DNA from: Lutispora sp041687175
GTDB lineage: Bacteria; Bacillota; Clostridia; Lutisporales; Lutisporaceae
NCBI RefSeq assembly: GCF_041687175.1
Contig: NZ_JAWLCK010000005.1
Span: 1 to 63,347 of the forward strand
Direction: 5' to 3'
Length of the DNA: 63,347 bases
Shown in pieces: positions 57,646-63,347 of this stretch (positions are counted from its first letter, which is position 1; each line of letters begins with the position of its first letter). Below the pieces are notes generated by a model. The model was not told where the DNA came from and ran no database searches. It saw only the letters and a program-made list of their open reading frames with translations. Made by a program: the position numbers and the translations under genes.

Positions 57646-59403
57646 CATATTATTAACCATTTCTTCATCTGGGGTTATATATATGGTTTTATAATTTTCA
57701 TATATCACTTTACCTGGCTTTGCACCAGATGGTTTCTTCACATTTTTCTTTTGTGTATAATCTACAGGAACATTAGATGATAGTTTGCCTTTGCTGTAAT
57801 AAGCAGCTAAGGTTGCTGCTTCAATCAAAGTATTTTCATCAGGTTCTCTACCTTCAGTTTTTAAAATGACGTGGGAGCCGGGTATGTCTTTGGTATGAAA
57901 CCATAAATCATTTGCAGAGGCAAGCTTAAGTGTCAAGTAATCATTTTGCATATTATTTTTTCCTACATATATATTAAAGCCTGATGACGATATAAAATGC
58001 ATGGGTTTTGAAGGCTTTTGAGAGTTTTTCGTTCCCTTCTTATTTTCCTTCCTGCTCTTAATATATCCTTCCTGTATCAGTTCCTGCCTTATTTCATTTA
58101 TCTCAGATTCATTCAGGCTTTTGCTCAAACTATCCTGTATACTTTCTAAGTAGACTATTTCATCCAGAACCTGTTCAATTTGCTCTTTTATAATTTTTTT
58201 GGCTCCTTTTGATTTATTATATTGCTTATAATATTTCTGAGCATTATCACTAGGTGATAGTCTGGGATCCAGTTTTATTTCAATATCTTCTCCTTCAGGA
58301 CTGTAGAAATTAGGCAATACTGCTTTATCTTGCCCTTTGTGTAGCCTGTAAAGATTTGACATTATTATATCGGCACATAGTCTATAATATTCAGAATTCT
58401 TTGCTTCGGCTAATTCTGATTCCAGTATCCCTAATTTCTTTTCACTTCTTTCCAGCCTAGTCTTTAAAATTCTGCTTAAATCACCAGTTCTTTGTTTGAT
58501 TCTGTCCTGAAGGTCTTTTTGAAAATAAAACTCTTCTATAGCTTTACTTATACTATTGGTTTTTAATATCTCATGGCTGCTATAAATACTTAATTTCAAA
58601 GGAGAGAAATCAATATTTTTTGTTCCTTCCCTTATTATATTTGGTGTAAAATTTTTATTTTTTATCTCTTCCATTACATTATTAAACTCTCCAAAAAGAG
58701 CAAAAATGCTGTTTTTATCGAGTTTTTTTATATCAGAATCTCCATCAATTCTTGCTCTAAAACATATTTCCTGAGCGATGACAGGGCTTATTCCATAGAA
58801 GGTTTTCACCAGGTGTTTATGTGCCTTAACACTTCCTGCTTCGGTTTTAATTGAGGATAGAAAGTCTTCGCTATTGATTGTAAGTGGATCTATTTTATCT
58901 GCTGATGGAGGATAAATATATTTAAAACCAGGCATAACAGTTCTTACACTGCTCATGTCATTTCCCACTCTTTTTATGCTGTCAATTATGACCCTGCTTT
59001 CACTGTCAATAAATATAATATTGCTGTGACGCCCCATTATTTCAACAATTAAAGATTTTTCAACACTATAACCCATTTCATCAACACAGTTGAATGACAA
59101 TTCAATAATTCTTTCAAGGCTAGGCTGCTTTATGCTTATGATTCTGCTGCTAGTTAGGTGCTTTCTTAGAAGCATACAGAATGCAGGAGCAGTTAAGGGA
59201 TTGCTTTTTACAGCTTCTGTAAGATGCATTTTCGGGTACATGGGGCTAGCAGAAATCACAAGTCTATAATTTGTTTTATTATTTCTGATGTTAATATTTA
59301 ACTCATCTTTCTCAGGCTGATATATCTTTTCTATTCTTCCATTAAGTATGGTACTTTCCAACTCATTGACAAGAGAACTTACTGTTATACCATCAAAGGG
59401 CAT
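57625..59403 (-). CDS. rqcH: Ribosome quality-control protein RqcH (NFACT)
   Basis: Binds the nascent-chain/50S complex and recruits tRNA-Ala to add C-terminal alanine tails to stalled peptides. NFACT-N (MPFDGITVSSLVNELE at the start), a long coiled-coil region (about 280-430) and NFACT-R (LWFHTKDIPGSHVIL) are present. Formerly called a fibronectin-binding protein (YloA/FbpA). 592 aa. AGGAGG precedes the minus-strand ATG. It works with YlmH, also encoded here. Confidence 0.94.
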   Translation of the reverse strand: MPFDGITVSSLVNELESTILNGRIEKIYQPEKDELNINIRNNKTNYRLVISASPMYPKMHLTEAVKSNPLTAPAFCMLLRKHLTSSRIISIKQPSLERIIELSFNCVDEMGYSVEKSLIVEIMGRHSNIIFIDSESRVIIDSIKRVGNDMSSVRTVMPGFKYIYPPSADKIDPLTINSEDFLSSIKTEAGSVKAHKHLVKTFYGISPVIAQEICFRARIDGDSDIKKLDKNSIFALFGEFNNVMEEIKNKNFTPNIIREGTKNIDFSPLKLSIYSSHEILKTNSISKAIEEFYFQKDLQDRIKQRTGDLSRILKTRLERSEKKLGILESELAEAKNSEYYRLCADIIMSNLYRLHKGQDKAVLPNFYSPEGEDIEIKLDPRLSPSDNAQKYYKQYNKSKGAKKIIKEQIEQVLDEIVYLESIQDSLSKSLNESEINEIRQELIQEGYIKSRKENKKGTKNSQKPSKPMHFISSSGFNIYVGKNNMQNDYLTLKLASANDLWFHTKDIPGSHVILKTEGREPDENTLIEAATLAAYYSKGKLSSNVPVDYTQKKNVKKPSGAKPGKVIYENYKTIYITPDEEMVNNMNKGSGI

Positions 59404-59602
59404 GTCAATACCTCCTAGAATCTTCTCAATTATTTAAAACTAATAAGATTATAACAGAATTACACCAATAGATAAATTTTATTCATGATTTGTGAATAAA
59501 ATTTAAAGATTATATTTAACTCTATTAAAAACTCGTAAAGGTTTCTAATTAATATTTTCGCTTAGATATTTTAAATACATATATGTTATATAAACTGCTA
59601 TA

Positions 59603-59611
59603 TGCTATAAT
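59603..59611 (+). promoter_or_regulatory. Extended -10 promoter element before dapF
   Basis: TG-C-TATAAT, 34 nt before the dapF start, in the divergent gap with rqcH. Confidence 0.55.
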
Positions 59612-59644
59612 ACACAATAAGAGATTTACGGGAGGGTAAAAATT

Positions 59645-60481
59645 ATGGAATTTTATAAATATCATGGACTTGGCAATGATTTTATCATTTTTGAAAACAG
59701 GGATAATAGTATACATTTGAATCCGGATAAAATAAGAGCTATCTGCCATAGGAATTTTGGAATAGGGGCAGATGGCATTCTTTTGGTTGAAAACAGTGAA
59801 ACGCAAGATATTAGGATGGTTATACATAATTCAGACGGTAGTCAGGCAGAAATGTGCGGCAATGCAACAAGATGCTTTGCAAAATATATTTATGAAAAAG
59901 GAATTATTAAAAAGAAAAAAATTAGAATAGAAACACTATCAGGAGTAATAATTCCAGAGTTGGAGACACAAAATGAAATTGTAACAAACATAAGAGTAGA
60001 TATGGGGAAGCCAGTATTTGACCCTAAAGTAATTCCATGCAATATAGATTGCGAAATTGTTAAAGAAAAAAGGATAGAAGTTGGTGCTTTAGCTTATGAC
60101 ATAACTGCTATGTTGATGGGTGTTCCACATACTGTTATTTTTAAGGATCAATTACTTGATGAAGATATAATAAAAGAAGGAAAGGCTATTGAAGAGAGTT
60201 TCTATTTTCCTAAGAAAACCAATGTAAATTTTGTTAAAATACTGAGCAGAAATGAAATAGTGCTGAGAACTTGGGAAAGAGGTGCCGGGTATACTCTTGC
60301 ATGTGGGACAGGATCCTGTGCCAGCGTTGCTGCAGGTATTATAAATGATTTGCTTGATAACAGAGTTTTGGTGCATCTAAGAGGCGGAGATCTTATTATC
60401 CAATGGGATGGAGAGAATAATATATTTATGGAAGGCGGAGCAACAGAAGTCTTTTCGGGACAATATGAATTAGATGTTTAG
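59645..60481 (+). CDS. dapF: Diaminopimelate epimerase DapF
   Basis: Converts LL- to meso-diaminopimelate for lysine and peptidoglycan. A 278-aa protein with the two catalytic Cys in AEMCGNATRCFAKY and LACGTGSCASVAAG, and KYHGLGNDFIIFE at the N-terminus. GGGAGGGT precedes the start. Its presence implies a DAP-type wall. Confidence 0.96.
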   Translation: MEFYKYHGLGNDFIIFENRDNSIHLNPDKIRAICHRNFGIGADGILLVENSETQDIRMVIHNSDGSQAEMCGNATRCFAKYIYEKGIIKKKKIRIETLSGVIIPELETQNEIVTNIRVDMGKPVFDPKVIPCNIDCEIVKEKRIEVGALAYDITAMLMGVPHTVIFKDQLLDEDIIKEGKAIEESFYFPKKTNVNFVKILSRNEIVLRTWERGAGYTLACGTGSCASVAAGIINDLLDNRVLVHLRGGDLIIQWDGENNIFMEGGATEVFSGQYELDV

Positions 60482-60589
60482 TAAAGAAATCTTTGGTATA
60501 TTCTATTGTTTTTTTGAATGAAATTATATAAAATTATATAGAACTTAAGAAAAAGGAAGATTTCCTAAATACTATCTGGAAGGAATGAT

Positions 60590-61468
60590 ATGATGGCAAA
60601 TAGCATGACTGGTTTTGGTAGAGGTGAATATGCAGAAGATAATTATAGTTTCATTGTAGATGTAAGGTCAGTCAATCATAGGTATAGTGATTTTTCAGTT
60701 AGACTTCCTAAATCTCTATTGGGGTTGGAAGATAAAGTTAGAGAATATGCATCTTCTCAGATAGGTAGAGGTAAGGTAGATATTTTTGTTAACTATGATT
60801 CCTTTGGTCAGGATGTTGATATAAAAATAGATACAAACTTAACAAAATCTTATATAAATTGTCTGAAGGTCATAAAGGATGAATTCGGCATCAATGATGA
60901 TATAAGCCTTTCTTTATTGACCAGATTTTCAGACATTTTTAAAGTTGAGAAAGTTGAAAAAGAAGAAGATGAGATCTGGAACATTTTAAAAATTGCATTG
61001 GAGAAAGCTTTTGAGGAATTACACAATATGAAGGAGAGAGAAGGGTATAGATTATCTGAAGATATAAAGATGAAACTATATGATATCAGAAACATTATTG
61101 ATGAAATAGATGATAAGGCAGATAGCGTGGTTGAAGAGTATATGGCAAAGCTTCGGGAAAGGATTTCAGAATTAACTCAGGGTGTTGCCGTAGATGAAAG
61201 CAGATTAATTACTGAGATTGCAATAATGGCAGATAAGAGCAGTATAGATGAAGAAATAGTAAGACTTAGAAGCCATGTCGCTGAGTTTGAAAAAACCTTG
61301 GATTCCCAATCTTCTATAGGAAGAAAGCTGGATTTTATAGTTCAGGAGATGAATAGAGAAGTAAATACAATTGGTTCAAAAGCTACTGACATAGATATAA
61401 TTAATAATGTAGTTAATTTGAAAACTCAAATAGAAAAAATCAGGGAACAAATACAAAATATAGAATAA
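60590..61468 (+). CDS. yloC: YicC/YloC-family endoribonuclease
   Basis: A 292-aa YicC-family protein: MTGFGRGEY and DVRSVNHRYSDFSVRLP at the N-terminus, DUF1732 C-terminal domain with DKSSIDEEIVRLRSHVAEF and GRKLDFIVQEMNREVNTIGSKA. Members are endoribonucleases. Two ATGs (60590, 60593) are adjacent. It heads the remA-gmk-rpoZ-coaBC run, as in Bacillus. Confidence 0.93.
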   Translation: MMANSMTGFGRGEYAEDNYSFIVDVRSVNHRYSDFSVRLPKSLLGLEDKVREYASSQIGRGKVDIFVNYDSFGQDVDIKIDTNLTKSYINCLKVIKDEFGINDDISLSLLTRFSDIFKVEKVEKEEDEIWNILKIALEKAFEELHNMKEREGYRLSEDIKMKLYDIRNIIDEIDDKADSVVEEYMAKLRERISELTQGVAVDESRLITEIAIMADKSSIDEEIVRLRSHVAEFEKTLDSQSSIGRKLDFIVQEMNREVNTIGSKATDIDIINNVVNLKTQIEKIREQIQNIE

Positions 61469-61487
61469 TAGATTAGGAGGATTTATA

Positions 61488-61763
61488 ATGAGCATTAAAC
61501 TTATCAATATTGGGTTTGGTAATATTGTATCGGCTAATAGGCTGGTTGCAATTGTAAGCCCTGAGTCAGCACCAATAAAGAGGATTATTCAAGAAGCCAG
61601 AGATAGAGGGATGCTGATAGATGCAACCTATGGCAGGAGAACTAGAGCAGTAATTATCACAGACAGTGATCACATCATATTATCCGCAGTTCAACCTGAA
61701 ACAGTAGCCCATAGATTAGTAGGTAAGGTGGATGAAGTTGAAGAGGAAGATGTTCAAGAATAG
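61488..61763 (+). CDS. remA: Extracellular matrix regulator RemA (DUF370)
   Basis: A 91-aa protein with the highly conserved core LINIGFGNIVSANRLVAIVSPESAPIKR and DATYGRRTRAVIITDSDH. In Bacillus it is a DNA-binding activator of matrix and osmoprotection genes; many Clostridia keep it without biofilm genes nearby. Located before gmk, as in Bacillus. AGGAGG precedes the ATG. Confidence 0.95.
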   Translation: MSIKLINIGFGNIVSANRLVAIVSPESAPIKRIIQEARDRGMLIDATYGRRTRAVIITDSDHIILSAVQPETVAHRLVGKVDEVEEEDVQE

Positions 61764-61791
61764 TAATAAATAAATTGATAAGGTGAGACCA

Positions 61792-62409
61792 ATGATAGAT
61801 AATAAAGGCTTGCTTATTGTAATCTCGGGACCTTCTGCGGTAGGTAAAGGGACAATATGCAAGGAATTGTTTAAGAGAAATATAGAAAACTTAGAACTCT
61901 CTATTTCTGCTACTACAAGAAATCCCAGGCCTAATGAAATCAATGGAGTTAACTATCATTTTATTGATAAAGAATCCTTCGGGAAAATGGTAGAGCATGG
62001 GGAGTTTTTAGAGTATGCCCAGGTTTATGATAATTACTATGGAACCCCAAAAAAATATGTGATTGATAAAATCAATCAAGGAAAAGATGTCATATTAGAG
62101 ATTGATATTCAGGGGGCAAAGCAAGTTAGACAAAATTATAAGGATGGGATTTTTATTTTTATAATGCCTCCTTCTTTTAAGGAACTGAAGAGCAGGATTA
62201 TGAAAAGAGGCACTGAGGCTCAGAAGGATATAGATAAAAGAATGAAATGTGCCTATGAAGAGATAGAGCAAGCTAAATATTATAACTATATAGTTATAAA
62301 TGATGATTTGCACAACGCTGTGGAAAAAATTTATTGTATAATCAAAGCAGAAAAGTGCAGATTAAGTAGATACCATATTGATTTGTCAGAATTCAAGGAG
62401 GAATTATAA
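61792..62409 (+). CDS. gmk: Guanylate kinase
   Basis: Phosphorylates GMP to GDP. P-loop SGPSAVGKGT, SATTRNPRPNEINGVNYHF, EYAQVYDNYYGTPKKYV and LEIDIQGAKQVR are family motifs. ATG 61792 (205 aa) follows AAGGTGAG; the in-frame GTG 61783 lies within that site. The stop overlaps rpoZ by one base. Confidence 0.96.
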   Translation: MIDNKGLLIVISGPSAVGKGTICKELFKRNIENLELSISATTRNPRPNEINGVNYHFIDKESFGKMVEHGEFLEYAQVYDNYYGTPKKYVIDKINQGKDVILEIDIQGAKQVRQNYKDGIFIFIMPPSFKELKSRIMKRGTEAQKDIDKRMKCAYEEIEQAKYYNYIVINDDLHNAVEKIYCIIKAEKCRLSRYHIDLSEFKEEL

Positions 62410-62642
62410 TGATGATAAGTCCTACAATAAATAAATTGCTGGAAAAGGTTGATAGCAAGTATACTCTTGTTGTTGCGGTGGCTAAAAGAGCCAGACAGTT
62501 GGTGGATGGTCAACCAAGCCTTGTAGAGACAAATTCTATCAAGCCAGTGACCATAGCCATGCATGAAATTGCTGAAGGCAAATTGGAATGTGTCAGTGGT
62601 AAACAAAACAAGCAATCAGGTGAAGTAGATGTTAAAGAATAA
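62409..62642 (+). CDS. rpoZ: RNA polymerase omega subunit
   Basis: A 77-aa protein with MISPTINKLLEKVDSKYTLVVAVAKRARQL and KPVTIAMHEIAEGKLE. Omega aids assembly of beta-prime. Its ATG shares a base with the gmk stop and its end overlaps coaBC by 14 nt. Confidence 0.94.
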   Translation: MMISPTINKLLEKVDSKYTLVVAVAKRARQLVDGQPSLVETNSIKPVTIAMHEIAEGKLECVSGKQNKQSGEVDVKE

Positions 62643-63347
62643 AAATATTGTGCTGGGTGTTTGCGGTGGAATAGCAGCTTATAAATCCTGTGATTTAGTT
62701 AGTCGTTTAGTGAAGGCTGAAGCCAATGTGGATGTAATTATGACCGAAAATGCTGTGAAATTTATCAATCCGTTGACATTTCAGGCTTTATCTTCTAACC
62801 AAGTCATTGTCGACATGTTTAAAGAACCTAAATATTGGGAGATACAGCATATATCTCTCGCAAAGAAGGCTGATTTGGTTATAATTGCTCCTGCAACAGC
62901 CAATATAATTGGAAAAATTGCAAATGGAATAGCTGATGATATGCTTACTACAACAGTGATGGCAACCAGAGCACCGATAGTATTTGCACCTGCTATGAAC
63001 TGCAACATGTATGAAAACAAGATATTACAGTCAAATATAAATCGTTTGAAAGAACTAGGTTATAAGTTTATAGAGCCTGGCGAAGGCAGACTTGCCTGTG
63101 GCGATATAGGTAAAGGCAAAATGGCAGAGCCAGGAGACATAGAAACCTATATTAGTAATATATTAAATCAAAAGAGAGATTTTGAAGGCAAAACAATTAT
63201 TGTTACTGCAGGACCTACTAGAGAAGCCATTGATCCAGTGCGATTCATATCAAATCATTCCACTGGCAAAATGGGTTATGCAATTGCAGAAAAAGCTGCT
63301 GAAAGAGGGGCTAAGGTATATCTTATATCAGGGCCAACTTCTTTGGA
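62629..63347 (+). CDS. coaBC: Bifunctional CoaBC (phosphopantothenoylcysteine synthetase/decarboxylase), 3' end cut by window
   Basis: Coenzyme A synthesis from phosphopantothenate. The first 239 codons are visible: flavoprotein CoaC domain with VLGVCGGIAAYKS, PATANIIGKIANGIADDML, PAMNCNMYE and the active-site Cys in RLACGDIGKGKMAEP. The start of CoaB follows, with VTAGPTREAIDPVRFISNHSTGKMG. ATG 62629 lies 5 nt after AGGTGA inside rpoZ. priA would be expected next by Bacillus order. Confidence 0.94.
   Translation, partial: MLKNKNIVLGVCGGIAAYKSCDLVSRLVKAEANVDVIMTENAVKFINPLTFQALSSNQVIVDMFKEPKYWEIQHISLAKKADLVIIAPATANIIGKIANGIADDMLTTTVMATRAPIVFAPAMNCNMYENKILQSNINRLKELGYKFIEPGEGRLACGDIGKGKMAEPGDIETYISNILNQKRDFEGKTIIVTAGPTREAIDPVRFISNHSTGKMGYAIAEKAAERGAKVYLISGPTSL

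Overview
The window is 63 kb of an AT-rich chromosome from a low-GC, Gram-positive, endospore-forming bacterium, most likely a member of class Clostridia (Tissierellales/Clostridiales-like; lineage not fixed). Evidence: sporulation genes spoIIGA, sigE, sigG, spoIVA, ylmC and yteA; single-membrane cell-wall and division genes; a T-box and a PyrR attenuator; frequent TTG and GTG starts behind strong Shine-Dalgarno sites; and gene order that follows the Bacillus ylm and ylo regions.

Layout. (1) 1-7.2 kb: end of the dcw cluster (spoVE/ftsW, murG, murA, divIB, two DUF881 genes, sbp, ftsZ), with no ftsA between sbp and ftsZ. (2) 7.3-13.5 kb: a degenerate amidase, spoIIGA-sigE-sigG, ylmC, nrdR, a cysteine T-box with cysE, and pgeF (ylmD). 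(3) 13.5-20.2 kb: phosphate regulon (phoPR, pstSCAB, phoU) with a phased Pho-box-like array before pstS. (4) 20.3-26.2 kb: radical-SAM DUF512 protein, der, plsY, gpsA, spoIVA. (5) 26.3-32.8 kb: nucleotide-sugar and glycosyltransferase cluster behind a sigma-K-like promoter; one glycosyltransferase is split by a frameshift. (6) 33.0-34.7 kb: orphan oligopeptide-binding lipoprotein. (7) 34.8-43.0 kb: accessory island with visibly higher GC. It holds an AgrC-like kinase and LytTR regulator, a 925-aa secreted WG-repeat protein, a LemA / DUF2207-remnant / zinc-ribbon-SHOCT operon, and debris of surface-protein genes next to tRNA-Pro. (8) 43.3-49.7 kb: the ylm region resumes (HlyD-like protein, ylmE, sepF, ylmG, ylmH, divIVA), then aroF, a DUF5665 gene, yteA and lspA. 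(9) 49.7-55.8 kb: rluD and the pyr operon (pyrR, C, F, K, D, E). (10) 56.2-63.3 kb: a Na+-dependent transporter, rqcH (minus strand), dapF, yicC/yloC, remA, gmk, rpoZ and the start of coaBC.

How it works together. Regions 1, 2 and 8 form a growth, division and spore-development neighbourhood that in Bacillus is nearly continuous; here about 31 kb separates pgeF from ylmE. Regions 4-5 link spore coat assembly (SpoIVA) with a glycan cluster whose promoter resembles a late mother-cell promoter, suggesting a spore-surface polysaccharide.

The most distinctive feature is the island's regulatory logic. Two copies of one promoter module, each with a pair of 21-bp-spaced TTCATG repeats and a fixed distance to a shared GATAGATT element, precede the WG-repeat gene and the LemA operon. 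They lie beside a divergent LytTR response regulator. This defines a small candidate regulon that can be tested. No CRISPR array, transposase, integrase, phage gene or rRNA was seen.
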